This document shows, in pieces, positions 1 to 8,044 of a stretch of 64,000 bases of DNA. Made by a program: the position numbers and the translations under genes. The stretch's first letter is position 1. Every line of letters begins with the position of its first letter. The notes beneath the pieces are model-generated. The model was not told where the DNA came from. It did no database searches and saw nothing but the letters and a program-made list of their open reading frames with translations. This DNA comes from Shimia sp040225985 (GTDB lineage: Bacteria > Pseudomonadota > Alphaproteobacteria > Rhodobacterales > Rhodobacteraceae). The stretch spans positions 619,809-683,808 of the forward strand of contig NZ_JBBPEU010000001.1 in assembly GCF_040225985.1 (NCBI RefSeq). The letters run 5' to 3'.

Positions 1-930
1 CGGAGCAGGCACAACGCCGGTGATTGGCAGGACGTCCTCGGGCGAGGTGCCCCAGGTGACGACGGGTTCAATGTCTTCGCCGCGCAGGGTGACGACCTTG
101 TCGAAATGCGCGCCTTCATCGGTGTAGAGGGTCTTCCAATACGCGACGGCCTGTTCCCATGCCGCGCCTTTCGGGGCGTGCGGGCGGCCCTTGCAGTATT
201 CAAAGGTGGTCTCGTCCGGTGCAATCAGACCAGCGCGCGCGCCGCCTTCGATGGCCATGTTACAGACGGTCATGCGCCCTTCCATCGACAGGTCGCGGAT
301 CGCTTCACCGCAATATTCAATGACATAGCCGGTGCCGCCGCCGGTGCCGGTTTCACCGATCACGGCCAGCGTGATGTCCTTGGCGGTCACGCCTGGTTTC
401 AGCTTGCCGGTGATCTCAACCTTCATGTTTTTCGATTTTTTCTGGATCAGCGTCTGGGTCGCCAGAACGTGTTCCACTTCCGAGGTGCCGATCCCGTGGG
501 CCAGTGCACCAAACGCGCCGTGGGTGGCTGTGTGGCTGTCACCGCACACCACAGTCATGCCGGGCAGGGTCCAGCCGTTTTCCGGGCCGACGATGTGCAC
601 GATGCCCTGGCGGACATCGGACACGGGATAGTAATGCACGCCGAATTCCTTGGCGTTCTTGTCCAGTGCCTCGACCTGAATGCGCGATTCTTCGGTCATT
701 TGCGCGGGGTCTTCACGGCCCGCGGTGGTGGGCACGTTGTGATCCGGTACGGCAATGGTTTTCTCGGGCGCGCGTACCTTGCGGCCTGCCATGCGCAGAC
801 CTTCAAAGGCCTGCGGACTGGTCACTTCGTGTACGAGGTGACGGTCGATATACAGAAGGCAGGTGCCGTCCTCGGCTTCATGCGCGACATGCGCATCCCA
901 GATCTTGTCATAGAGGGTTTTGGGGGACAT
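1..930 (-). CDS. leuC: 3-isopropylmalate dehydratase large subunit (partial)
   Basis: Translating the reverse strand from the ATG at 930 gives MSPKTLYDKIWDAH, followed by the LeuC hallmarks LYIDRHLVHEVTSPQAFE, PDHNVPT, CGDSHTATHGAFGALAHGIGTSEVEHVLATQ and a GETGTGGGTGYVIEYCG stretch. The enzyme is the aconitase-type [4Fe-4S] isomerase of leucine biosynthesis and works as a heterodimer with LeuD in the cytosol. About 310 of the usual ~468 residues are visible; the C-terminal part, with the later cluster cysteines, lies outside the window. The start is standard for the family. leuD is not seen upstream and would be expected beyond the left edge. The family assignment is certain. Confidence 0.96.
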   Translation of the reverse strand, partial: MSPKTLYDKIWDAHVAHEAEDGTCLLYIDRHLVHEVTSPQAFEGLRMAGRKVRAPEKTIAVPDHNVPTTAGREDPAQMTEESRIQVEALDKNAKEFGVHYYPVSDVRQGIVHIVGPENGWTLPGMTVVCGDSHTATHGAFGALAHGIGTSEVEHVLATQTLIQKKSKNMKVEITGKLKPGVTAKDITLAVIGETGTGGGTGYVIEYCGEAIRDLSMEGRMTVCNMAIEGGARAGLIAPDETTFEYCKGRPHAPKGAAWEQAVAYWKTLYTDEGAHFDKVVTLRGEDIEPVVTWGTSPEDVLPITGVVPAP

Positions 931-1290
931 GGGTCCTCTCCGATTTGTTATGAATTGGCTGTGTGGCTTGCAAATCGGGCGCAGGAATACTGCGCCGGCA
1001 CGCTCATAGGGCGGCGATGACGGATTTCGACTGACCAAAGAAGCGCCATGGCAAGAAGGCGCGGTCGTCAATGTCATAGATGCGTTTCATGCCTTCGCCA
1101 TACACCTCGAATCGGTTTCCTTCAAGTCACGAAGCTGTACCGCGCCACCAACGGAGGTGCTTTGAGGCTGCGGCTTTTTTGCTTGCTCGCGCCCTTCCCG
1201 GCGGGCGCATTCTGGGCCGGACCGCAAACCGTCAGCGCAAATCGTTGATCTTCCAAGCAAAGATCATTGCCGCAGTAAGGGTGCGCGTGC
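931..1290. other. Intergenic region between divergent leuC and mscS
   Basis: This 360-bp stretch separates the starts of two divergent genes and should hold both promoters. A GCGCCC/GGGCGC inverted repeat with an 8-nt loop lies near 1190-1210. Short open frames here have no SD and no recognisable protein, so I do not call a gene. I could not identify a convincing leucine leader peptide or T-box. Confidence 0.4.
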
Positions 1291-2688
1291 ATGATGGGGA
1301 AGATGTCAGACACAGAAACGATGACCACTGATGCGCAGACCGGCGCCGGGCAGCCGACAACGCTGGAACAGGCGGCCGCCGCGCTTGAGCCCGAGGGTGA
1401 TCCGAACGCGCAGGACATCGCGCTTGGTGTCTGGGACCAGATCGTCGACTTTGCCGAAGGGTTGGTGCGCCCTTGGAATGCTTATCAAGTGGCGATTGCC
1501 CTTGTCCTGATCGCGGCGGCCTATCTGCTGGCGAAACTGCTGCGCCCGCGTCTTTACGAATGGATGAAAGACCGCGAAGGCTGGCCCAAGTGGCGCTATC
1601 GCTATCTGGTCACGCTGCACCGGCGGATGCCGCTGGTGCTGTTCGTGATCCTGATCTGGGTCACGGTCTGGATCATGCAGGGTATAACATGGCCCAGCCG
1701 GTCTTATCTTCTGGCGATTCTTGCGAACCTCTCGACTGCGTGGCTTGTCGTGGTGGTGGTCGTGCGGTTGGTCAACAATGCCTTCCTGCGCGCGGTGCTG
1801 CGCTATGGGGCGTGGATCTGGGTCACGATTTCCATCCTCGGCCTGTCGGAAGAGGCGATGCAGCTTTTGGACAGTGCGGCCGTGGATCTTGGGTCGGCGC
1901 GGATTTCGCTGTGGCATGTGGCGCAAGGTGTCGTGATTCTTGGCTTTGCCATTGCCATCGTGCGGTTCCTGTCACGGCAATCTGCCGCAACGATCAAGCG
2001 GAACGACTCGATCTCGCCCACGATGCAGGTTCTGATCGTCAAGGCGCTGCAGGTCATCCTTTATGGTCTCGCCTTCTTGATTGGCCTGCGCACGCTCGGG
2101 TTTGACTTGCGCGGGCTGGCGGTTCTGTCCGGCTTTATCGGTGTCGGCCTTGGGTTTGGTCTGCAGAAGGTGGTGTCGAACCTCGTGTCGGGCATCATCA
2201 TCCTGCTTGATAAATCCATCAAGCCGGGCGACGTCATCAGTCTGGGCGAGACATTTGGCTGGATCAATTCACTGGGCGCGCGCTATGTCAGCGTGGTGAC
2301 CCGCGACGGGCGCGAATATCTGATCCCGAACGAAGACCTGATCACAGGGCAGGTGGTCAACTGGTCCCATACAAACGCCTATGTGCGGCTGGATATCTAT
2401 TTTGGCACAGCCTACGGTGATGACCCTCACAAAGTGCGCAAGATCGCGATCGAGGCAGCCAAAAGCGTTGACCGGGTGCTGACCTATCCCAACACCCCGG
2501 TCTGTCACATCGTGGGGTTCGGCGATTCCTCGGTGGACTATATCCTGCGGTTCTGGATCGAGGATCCGACCCAGGGGCTGACCAATATTCGCGGCAATGT
2601 CTATCTTGCGCTTTGGGATGCATTTCAAGCCGAAGGCATCAGCATTCCCTTCCCGCAGCGCGAGGTGCGGATGCTGGAAGACTCGTAA
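1291..2688 (+). CDS. MscS-family mechanosensitive ion channel
   Basis: A 465-residue inner-membrane channel predicted to open under membrane tension and release solutes during osmotic downshock. An N-terminal cytoplasmic or periplasmic stretch is followed by four or five hydrophobic segments (about residues 65-260). Then comes the MscS pore/β-domain signature: GFIGVGLGFGLQKVVSNLVSG, the LLDKSIKPGD motif and the YLIPNEDLIT motif (about residues 280-350), then a typical α/β C-terminal domain. It is longer than E. coli MscS (286 residues), as in the medium-size YbdG/YnaI-like relatives. An AAGGG lies about 9 nt before the ATG at 1291; in-frame ATGs at 1294, 1303 and 1321 are alternatives. It is divergent from leuC. 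Confidence 0.92.
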   Translation: MMGKMSDTETMTTDAQTGAGQPTTLEQAAAALEPEGDPNAQDIALGVWDQIVDFAEGLVRPWNAYQVAIALVLIAAAYLLAKLLRPRLYEWMKDREGWPKWRYRYLVTLHRRMPLVLFVILIWVTVWIMQGITWPSRSYLLAILANLSTAWLVVVVVVRLVNNAFLRAVLRYGAWIWVTISILGLSEEAMQLLDSAAVDLGSARISLWHVAQGVVILGFAIAIVRFLSRQSAATIKRNDSISPTMQVLIVKALQVILYGLAFLIGLRTLGFDLRGLAVLSGFIGVGLGFGLQKVVSNLVSGIIILLDKSIKPGDVISLGETFGWINSLGARYVSVVTRDGREYLIPNEDLITGQVVNWSHTNAYVRLDIYFGTAYGDDPHKVRKIAIEAAKSVDRVLTYPNTPVCHIVGFGDSSVDYILRFWIEDPTQGLTNIRGNVYLALWDAFQAEGISIPFPQREVRMLEDS

Positions 2689-2863
2689 CAAGGACCCGAC
2701 CGGGGCCTTGTCCTGCCCGACGATTGATGTGGCCCCATGGGCGCAGACATCGCGGCAAGCGACCTGTCTGTTTTCATGCCATTGAGAATACACCTTTGCG
2801 ATGCTATCTTTGTCACATGCCCGGCGTCGGGGCTCTGCGGCGCGTTGCAAGGAGGGCAGGTCT

Positions 2864-3265
2864 CTGTCTCTGAATACTGACGTGGCACAAAATGCTGCAC
2901 TGGGCTCTGATGAAAACGGGGCCAAGACCGGCGTAACCAGCGAAGCGTTGCTTGCGCGTATCATTTCCTCGCTCGAAGACGACAAGGCCGAAGACATCGT
3001 GCAGATCGACCTGCGCGGCAAAACGGCGATTGGCGACTACATGGTGATCTGCTCGGGCCGTTCGACCCGGCAGGTGGCGGCGATCTCTGAAAAGCTCGTC
3101 GATAACCTCAAGCAGGATTTCGGTCGTCTGTCCAAGGTCGAAGGCAAAGATGCCGGCGACTGGGTGCTGATCGACACGGGCGACATCATCGTCCATGTGT
3201 TTCGCCCCGAAGTGCGCGAGTTCTACCAGCTCGAAAAGATGTGGATGCCGGGCGGAAACGCCTGA
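2864..3265 (+). CDS. rsfS: Ribosomal silencing factor RsfS
   Basis: RsfS (DUF143/Iojap) binds ribosomal protein uL14 and blocks subunit joining when nutrients are short. The core is clear: DDKAEDIVQIDLRGK, then YMVICSGRSTRQVAAI and the VHVFRPEVREFYQLEKMW signature at the C-terminus. The start is uncertain. The only strong SD (GGAGG at 2851-2855) sits 8 nt before an in-frame CTG at 2864, used here. The in-frame ATG at 2801 has no SD and would add an arginine-rich tail, and the GTG at 2882 is too far from the SD. It lies 30 nt upstream of rlmH, the conserved partner order in proteobacteria. Confidence 0.93.
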   Translation: MSLNTDVAQNAALGSDENGAKTGVTSEALLARIISSLEDDKAEDIVQIDLRGKTAIGDYMVICSGRSTRQVAAISEKLVDNLKQDFGRLSKVEGKDAGDWVLIDTGDIIVHVFRPEVREFYQLEKMWMPGGNA

Positions 3266-3295
3266 CGTCCAGCGGACGCCGAGAACTGGTGATAC

Positions 3296-3772
3296 ATGCC
3301 TTTACGCGTGCATATCTGCGCCGTGGGTCGGTTGCGGCCCGGACCCGAGCGCGATCTTCTTGATGACTATCTGACACGATTTGACCGGACCGGCCGGGCG
3401 CTGGGCCTCGGGCCGGTCAAGGTGCACGAGGTCGAGGACAAGAAGGGCGGCGGTATGGCAGCCGAGGCCGCGTTGTTGTCTGGTGTTCTGCCCAAAGGCG
3501 CGGTGATCTGTGCGCTGGACGAACGCGGCAAGCTGATGTCCTCGCCCGATTTTGCACAGATGATGGCAGGCTGGCGCGACGAGGGGCGCGGGGATCTGGC
3601 ATTCGTGATTGGCGGGGCCGACGGGATTGATCCGGCGCTGCGCGCGCAGGCCGATGCGAAGCTGAGTTTTGGCAAGATGGTCTGGCCGCATATGCTGGCC
3701 CGCGTGATGCTGGCTGAACAGCTATACCGCGCTGCCTCGATCCTGTCCGGGGCACCTTATCACAGGGTATAG
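3296..3772 (+). CDS. rlmH: 23S rRNA (pseudouridine1915-N3)-methyltransferase RlmH
   Basis: A 158-residue SPOUT-class methyltransferase that methylates pseudouridine 1915 in helix 69 of 23S rRNA. The SAM-binding knot is visible as FVIGGADGID (about residues 103-112), with the conserved C-terminal HMLARVMLAEQLYRAASI and the terminal YHRV that normally ends RlmH. Length matches the family (~155). It follows rsfS by 30 nt, a conserved translation-related operon usually headed by nadD. It converges with the DUF599 gene across the repeat at 3776-3845. Confidence 0.97.
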   Translation: MPLRVHICAVGRLRPGPERDLLDDYLTRFDRTGRALGLGPVKVHEVEDKKGGGMAAEAALLSGVLPKGAVICALDERGKLMSSPDFAQMMAGWRDEGRGDLAFVIGGADGIDPALRAQADAKLSFGKMVWPHMLARVMLAEQLYRAASILSGAPYHRV

Positions 3773-3775
3773 CGC

Positions 3776-3845
3776 GGGCAGGGGCGTTGCCCCTCTTGGC
3801 CCGCTGGGCCAATTCACCCCAAGGTATTTCGACCAAGAAAAAGAG
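3776..3845. repeat. Dispersed hairpin repeat, copy A, between convergent genes
   Basis: About 70 bp that recurs at 19501-19575. It contains AGGGGC-GTT-GCCCCT (3780-3794), then TTGGCCC-GCT-GGGCCAA (3796-3812), then a conserved AATTCACCCC.AGGTATTT and CAAGAAAAAG. It fills almost the whole gap between the stop codons of rlmH and the DUF599 gene. It probably acts as a bidirectional transcript end or REP-like element. Confidence 0.8.
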
Positions 3846-3855
3846 GACGGGCGGA

Positions 3856-4566
3856 TCAGGCCCCAAAGCCGTCGGCTGGGTCCAGAAGAGCTGCGCGCGA
3901 TTGCGAATTGAACTCGCGGCGCCAGAGCACGAACACGGTCAGAAGTGTGGCGAGGATCAGCGCGGTAGCCCCGAACAGCCATGCCGTGGCAGCCAGCCCG
4001 AAATAGACCGAGCGCATGCCGCGGTTGAAGCTGCGCGAGGCGGTGATGTTGATTTCCGACGCCTTGTGGGCGCGGGGCAGGGCGGCCGGGTCTTCGGGGT
4101 CATTGGGCACCGCCGACATGACCACCGAACAATAGCCGAATAGCCGATGCGCCCAGACGAATTTCAGAAACGCGTTGGCGATAAAAATCAGCATCAGGAC
4201 CAGTTTCACCTCAAGCACGAACGCAGGTGCCCGCACGAGGGTGAGGTCGGTGGCGACGCCGGCAAGCTGTTCTGTGTTGCCGATCAGGGCCAGCCCGCCC
4301 CCGATGGCGATCATCGTGGCCGAGGCGAAGAAAGCCGTGCCCTGCCGCAGGATCGACAGCATTTGCGCGTCGAACATGCGCGGGGTGCGGCTAACGAACT
4401 GGATCAGCCACTCGCGCCGGTAGCGCGCCATCAGGCGGGACAGCGAGGGTTTGTCCGGTGAGGGGTGTTCGATCCGCCAGCCAATGCCGACCCAGGCCAG
4501 GCACAAGAGGCCAACGGCCAGCATATCCAACAGCGAAAACAGGGCGAAACGGTCGATCCAGATCAT
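3856..4566 (-). CDS. DUF599 family membrane protein
   Basis: A 236-residue integral membrane protein with about four hydrophobic segments (residues ~8-28, 75-100, 115-140 and 190-220). The layout matches my recollection of DUF599, including the family-like stretch around RREWLIQFVSRTPR and the ASRSFNRGMRSVYFGLA segment before the last helices. No catalytic motif is visible and the function of the family is unknown. It stands alone between the 3' end of rlmH and the divergent protease gene at 4709. Confidence 0.8.
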   Translation of the reverse strand: MIWIDRFALFSLLDMLAVGLLCLAWVGIGWRIEHPSPDKPSLSRLMARYRREWLIQFVSRTPRMFDAQMLSILRQGTAFFASATMIAIGGGLALIGNTEQLAGVATDLTLVRAPAFVLEVKLVLMLIFIANAFLKFVWAHRLFGYCSVVMSAVPNDPEDPAALPRAHKASEINITASRSFNRGMRSVYFGLAATAWLFGATALILATLLTVFVLWRREFNSQSRAALLDPADGFGA

Positions 4567-4708
4567 GGGTGCAGCTTAGCCTGCACGTCCTGCGCTGCCA
4601 AACAGGTTCCTGCGTACCGTTTCGGCCCCGGGTCTTGCACGGCGTTGCCCTAGTTTTGCCCTTTCCGGCAGGTAGAGACGGCGGATGACATCTTGAGGAG
4701 CAATCGCC

Positions 4709-5476
4709 TTGCGCATTCTGTTGACCCTGTTTCTTGGCCTGTTTCTGGCGCTGCCAGCCACCGCCCAGACGTCGCTGTTGCAACGGCTGGATACGGGTGA
4801 GGCCAGTCGCGGCTGGGAAGGGGTCGGGCGTCTTGAGATTGGCAAAGAAGGGTTTTGCACCGGTGCCCTTATCGCCGCCGATCTTGTTCTGACCGCGGCG
4901 CATTGCGTGTTCGACAAGGTCACGGGCGCCCGTATTGCCCCGACCGAGATCGAGTTTCGCGCCGGATGGCGCAACGGGCGGGCCGCGGCCTATCGCAATA
5001 TCCGGCGGGTGATCGTGCATCCTGCCTATACCTATCGCAGCAAAGGCGGCGCCGAACGCGTCGTCAATGACCTCGCCCTGTTGCAACTGCACCATCCGAT
5101 TCGCAACACCACCGTGAAACCCTATGAACTGGCCCGTCCTTTGGGGCAGGGCGCGCGGGTTGGGGTCGTATCCTACGCCAAGGAACGTGCCGAGGCCCCG
5201 TCCTTGCAGGAAATCTGTGAAGTGAAGGGGCAGGCGGGGGACGTCTATATCACCTCGTGTGATGTGAACTTCGGCAGCAGCGGCGCGCCCATCTTCGTGT
5301 TCGACGGTGGTGTGCCCCGCATTGCTTCGGTCGTGTCTGCCAAGGGCCAGATGGATTCTGAGCCGGTGGCGCTGGGTATGGCGCTGGACGGAGCGATCAC
5401 CCTTTTGCGGGCAGAAGCCGAGGCCGATACCCCAGCCCGGCGTAACAGTACCGGCGCAAAATTCATCAAGCCATGA
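4709..5476 (+). CDS. Secreted trypsin-like serine protease (first of tandem pair)
   Basis: A 255-residue S1-like protease with a signal peptide (MRILLTLFLGLFLALPATAQ, cleavage after about residue 20). The triad is visible: His65 in TAAHC, Asp121 in NDLALL and Ser191 in FGSSGAP. The usual GDSGGP around the serine is replaced by GSSGAP, so the residue that normally forms the activating salt bridge (chymotrypsin Asp194) is Ser. That resembles V8/glutamyl-endopeptidase-like bacterial branches, and zymogen activation is probably different or absent. The start is TTG, supported by GAGGAG eight nt upstream. The stop overlaps the start of the next gene (ATGA). Substrate unknown. Confidence 0.88.
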   Translation: MRILLTLFLGLFLALPATAQTSLLQRLDTGEASRGWEGVGRLEIGKEGFCTGALIAADLVLTAAHCVFDKVTGARIAPTEIEFRAGWRNGRAAAYRNIRRVIVHPAYTYRSKGGAERVVNDLALLQLHHPIRNTTVKPYELARPLGQGARVGVVSYAKERAEAPSLQEICEVKGQAGDVYITSCDVNFGSSGAPIFVFDGGVPRIASVVSAKGQMDSEPVALGMALDGAITLLRAEAEADTPARRNSTGAKFIKP

Positions 5477-6303
5477 GACTCGGTCTGGTTCTGCCCATCC
5501 TGTTGTGCCTGCTGCCAACAATGCCCGCTTTTGCCGGTGACAGCCTGAAAGCCCTGCGCAGCCGTGGTGACCTTCTGGGATGGGAGGCGATTGGCCGTGT
5601 CGATATGGCCGGGCATGGGTTTTGCACCGGGTCGCTGATTGCGCAGGATCTGGTTCTGACGGCGGCGCATTGCATGTTTGACGAAACCGGACGCCAGATC
5701 GCCCCTGAGCGGGTGATTTTTCGGGCGGGCAATGTTTCGGGCGATGCCCTGTCGGTGCGCAAGGTCAATCGTATCGTTGTCGACAGCGGCTATGTGCCCG
5801 TTTCCGGGTCTGAAATCGACGGGGACAGGATGCGCCATGACCTTGCCCTCCTGCGTCTGGCCTCGCCCATCTTTGCAAGCGAGGCCGACCCTTTCCGCAT
5901 TCATGCCACGCCGGAGCAGGGCGAGGTTGTCTCGGTTCTGAGTTATGGCAAGGGGCGCAGCGAGAACCTGTCCTGGCAGAAAGACTGTCGCGTGTTGAAG
6001 CGTGGGGCCGGGCTGATGTCGTTTGATTGTGATGTGACTTTCGGGTCTTCCGGTGCGCCCGTGTTCGTGCGCTATGGCACGCGGATGCGGATCCTGTCGG
6101 TGATATCTGCCATGGGGCAGGATCCGCAGACGGGCCGCCAGATTGCGCTGGGCATGACCCTGCCCGAAAAGGTTTCGCGCCTGAAACAACGTATGCGTAA
6201 CGGCGAGCCATCCCGATTGCAGGCGGGACAGGGGGCCAAGCGGATCACGGCCGGGGCGGGCGTGCGATCCGGTGGTGGGGCCAAATTCATCAAAGTCGAC
6301 TGA
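5473..6303 (+). CDS. Secreted trypsin-like serine protease (second of tandem pair)
   Basis: A 276-residue paralogue of the upstream protease, translationally coupled to it by a 4-nt ATGA overlap. The signal peptide ends about residue 21 (PAFAG). Triad: His66 (TAAHC), Asp123 (HDLALL) and Ser193 in FGSSGAP. Both proteins share N-terminal spacing, a Cys pair around the active serine region and a C-terminal GAKFIK tail, so they come from a tandem duplication. This copy has a longer, more basic C-terminal extension before the tail. Both are expected in the periplasm or secreted. Confidence 0.87.
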   Translation: MRLGLVLPILLCLLPTMPAFAGDSLKALRSRGDLLGWEAIGRVDMAGHGFCTGSLIAQDLVLTAAHCMFDETGRQIAPERVIFRAGNVSGDALSVRKVNRIVVDSGYVPVSGSEIDGDRMRHDLALLRLASPIFASEADPFRIHATPEQGEVVSVLSYGKGRSENLSWQKDCRVLKRGAGLMSFDCDVTFGSSGAPVFVRYGTRMRILSVISAMGQDPQTGRQIALGMTLPEKVSRLKQRMRNGEPSRLQAGQGAKRITAGAGVRSGGGAKFIKVD

Positions 6304-6317
6304 GGGGCGCGGCAGGG

Positions 6318-6346
6318 CTTGAAACCCTGATTTTCCATGCCCATCT
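6318..6346 (+). promoter_or_regulatory. Sigma-32 (RpoH) heat-shock promoter of hsp20
   Basis: CTTGAAA at 6318-6324 and CCCATCT at 6340-6346 are separated by 15 nt. This matches the recalled RpoH consensus (CTTGAAA ... CCCATnT) and lies 99 nt upstream of the small heat-shock gene. Confidence 0.8.
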
Positions 6347-6350
6347 TTCT

Positions 6351-6441
6351 GGCACGGGGCGCCGGTTTCGGGCCCCGTGTCACCTGCCTGTCCCATAAGG
6401 GAAGGCGCAAACATATCGTTATCGCTCATCAAGGAGGATGA
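6351..6441 (+). promoter_or_regulatory. Structured 5' leader of hsp20, possible RNA thermometer
   Basis: Downstream of the promoter the leader can form a 10-bp stem with one mismatch (6351-6360 with 6372-6381). A 5-bp stem, TCATC/GATGA (6426-6430 with 6437-6441), presents the SD AAGGAG in its loop. The SD would be partly masked at low temperature. The thermometer role is inference from structure and context. Confidence 0.4.
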
Positions 6442-6444
6442 CCC

Positions 6445-6918
6445 ATGCGTAGCTTTGATCTCGCACCCCTTTACCGGTCTTCGGTCGGATTTGACCAGTT
6501 GGCCAGCCTTATGGATCGTGTCCTGTCGTCCGAGGCCGGACAACCCAGCTATCCCCCCTATAACATCGAGAAAACCGCCGAGGATGCCTATCGCATTTCG
6601 ATCGCCGTGGCGGGGTTCAGCGCGGATGACCTTGCAATCGAGGTCAAGCAGAACGCGCTTGTCGTGACCGCACGCAAGGCAGACGAGGCCGAGGAACGGA
6701 CTTATCTGCACCGCGGCATTGCCACCCGCGCCTTCGAGCGTCGCTTCCATCTTGCCGACCACGTGCGTGTGACCGGCGCTAGCCATGTGGACGGGATGCT
6801 TCACGTTGATCTGGAGCGCGAAATTCCCGAGGCGCTAAAGCCGCGTCGCATTGAAATCAGCTCGGCAAATCCGAAAGCTGTCGAACAGGATGTGGTGGAC
6901 GCCAAGGCCGTGAACTGA
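6445..6918 (+). CDS. Small heat-shock protein (Hsp20/IbpA family)
   Basis: A 157-residue ATP-independent chaperone that holds unfolding proteins. The α-crystallin domain runs from about residue 38 to 130: it starts YPPYNIEKTAEDAYRISIAVAG, continues VTARKADE and YLHRGIATRAFERRFHLADHV, and ends with the conserved G-M-L (DGMLHVDLERE) and a C-terminal IEI, the oligomer-anchoring motif. SD AAGGAG lies 8 nt upstream. The RpoH-type promoter and structured leader predict heat induction. It is followed by a clear terminator. Confidence 0.95.
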   Translation: MRSFDLAPLYRSSVGFDQLASLMDRVLSSEAGQPSYPPYNIEKTAEDAYRISIAVAGFSADDLAIEVKQNALVVTARKADEAEERTYLHRGIATRAFERRFHLADHVRVTGASHVDGMLHVDLEREIPEALKPRRIEISSANPKAVEQDVVDAKAVN

Positions 6919-6942
6919 TCGGCCTTCCCTGCTTTCACAGGG

Positions 6943-6973
6943 CACCCCGGTCGCGCGGCGGCCGGGGTGTTTT
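6943..6973 (+). terminator. Rho-independent terminator after hsp20
   Basis: CACCCCGG (6943-6950) pairs perfectly with CCGGGGTG (6962-6969) around an 11-nt loop and is followed by TTTT. It abuts the 3' end of the opposing deacylase gene. Confidence 0.8.
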
Positions 6974-7992
6974 CATGTCTGGGGGGCAAGGTCCGGCATG
7001 TCATAGCCGATCTGGACCACAGCATCCCCGCGGCGGACCTGCGCCATCGGGCGTTTGGCCATGACGATGCCATCATAGGGAGAGATCACATCCACAGGCA
7101 GGCGCAAAGGGGCCGAGGGGTCATGGATGCGCCCCACCACTTCGCCTGTGCCCACCGGGTCTGACAGGTCTTTCAACGGTTCGAACAGCCCGGCCTCATA
7201 AGCAAAGACAGACCCCGCCGCATGCAGCGCCCGCGTGCCGCGTGGCGCATCGGGGCGGTAGGCGGGCAGCATGCCCAGATGGTGCAGCACGCGTCGCAAG
7301 CCGCGTTCGGTGAGGGAAAGAATATCGGGGGTCACGGACCCACCGCCACCAAGTTCCGCCATGACCGGGATGACGCCCTTGCGGTTCGCGGCCCCCATCG
7401 CCGTGCGCGCGGTCGAGTGCGGGCCGCCCCCGCCTTGAAACACCCACGCCTGAGGCAGGTCAAACGCCGCCTCGAGCGCGCGCAGGGTGGCGCCCTCTTC
7501 CTCGGTCCATCCCTGACCGCGCAGCAACGTGGCGGGATAGAAAAGCGAGGATCCCCCGGAATGCAGGTCGATGAGGACATCGCAGCCTGGCAACAGCACC
7601 TCTTCGATAAAATGCGCGATCATCTGGGTCGGTGTGCCGCCCGGGTCGCCCGGAAAGGACCGATTGAGATTACCGTTATCCAAGGGTGAACAGCGTTGCC
7701 CTGTCTCGGCCGCGGGAAAGTTGGTCATGGGCAATAGGATTACCTGCCCCTGTAACGCCTCGGGCACAAGATCCTGTGCCAGTTTGGTCAGGGCAATCTG
7801 GCCTTCGTATTCATCCCCGTGATTGCCCGCCAGCATCAGGACCACCGGTCCGCTGCCTTGTTTGATCGAGACTACGGGCACGGGAATCCAGCCATAGGCG
7901 CTGCGGTGGACAGAATGAGGCACGCGCAGATATCCGGCCTGTTTGCCGTCTGCGTCGAAATCGATCTCGGATGTGATGAGGGATTGCGCCAT
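6973..7992 (-). CDS. Succinylglutamate desuccinylase/aspartoacylase family deacylase
   Basis: A 339-residue zinc-dependent amide hydrolase of the AstE/AspA fold. The zinc-binding NHGDEYEG motif (about residues 56-63), the DLHSGGSS motif and the later AELGGGGSV segment are visible. DoeB (N-acetyl-diaminobutyrate deacetylase of ectoine breakdown) belongs to this family, but no ectoine genes are nearby, so I do not assign that name. It lies 52 nt downstream of the Rieske oxygenase on the same strand and is probably cotranscribed. The pair may remove an acyl group and oxidise a common substrate. Start chosen at 7992 from family length. Confidence 0.82.
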   Translation of the reverse strand: MAQSLITSEIDFDADGKQAGYLRVPHSVHRSAYGWIPVPVVSIKQGSGPVVLMLAGNHGDEYEGQIALTKLAQDLVPEALQGQVILLPMTNFPAAETGQRCSPLDNGNLNRSFPGDPGGTPTQMIAHFIEEVLLPGCDVLIDLHSGGSSLFYPATLLRGQGWTEEEGATLRALEAAFDLPQAWVFQGGGGPHSTARTAMGAANRKGVIPVMAELGGGGSVTPDILSLTERGLRRVLHHLGMLPAYRPDAPRGTRALHAAGSVFAYEAGLFEPLKDLSDPVGTGEVVGRIHDPSAPLRLPVDVISPYDGIVMAKRPMAQVRRGDAVVQIGYDMPDLAPQT

Positions 7993-8044
7993 CTCTGCCT
8001 CTTGCCTTGGGAATGGGGCAGCCTTTCCCAAGGCGGGGCCGTTT

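Noticed and set aside
1170..1290. Possible leucine leader or T-box before leuC
   Set aside because: I see no run of Leu codons with a terminator or a T-box core.
5245..6804. 519-codon open frame on the minus strand opposite the protease pair
   Set aside because: It is antisense to two well-supported protease genes and to hsp20, shows no recognisable motif, and long antisense frames are common in GC-rich DNA.
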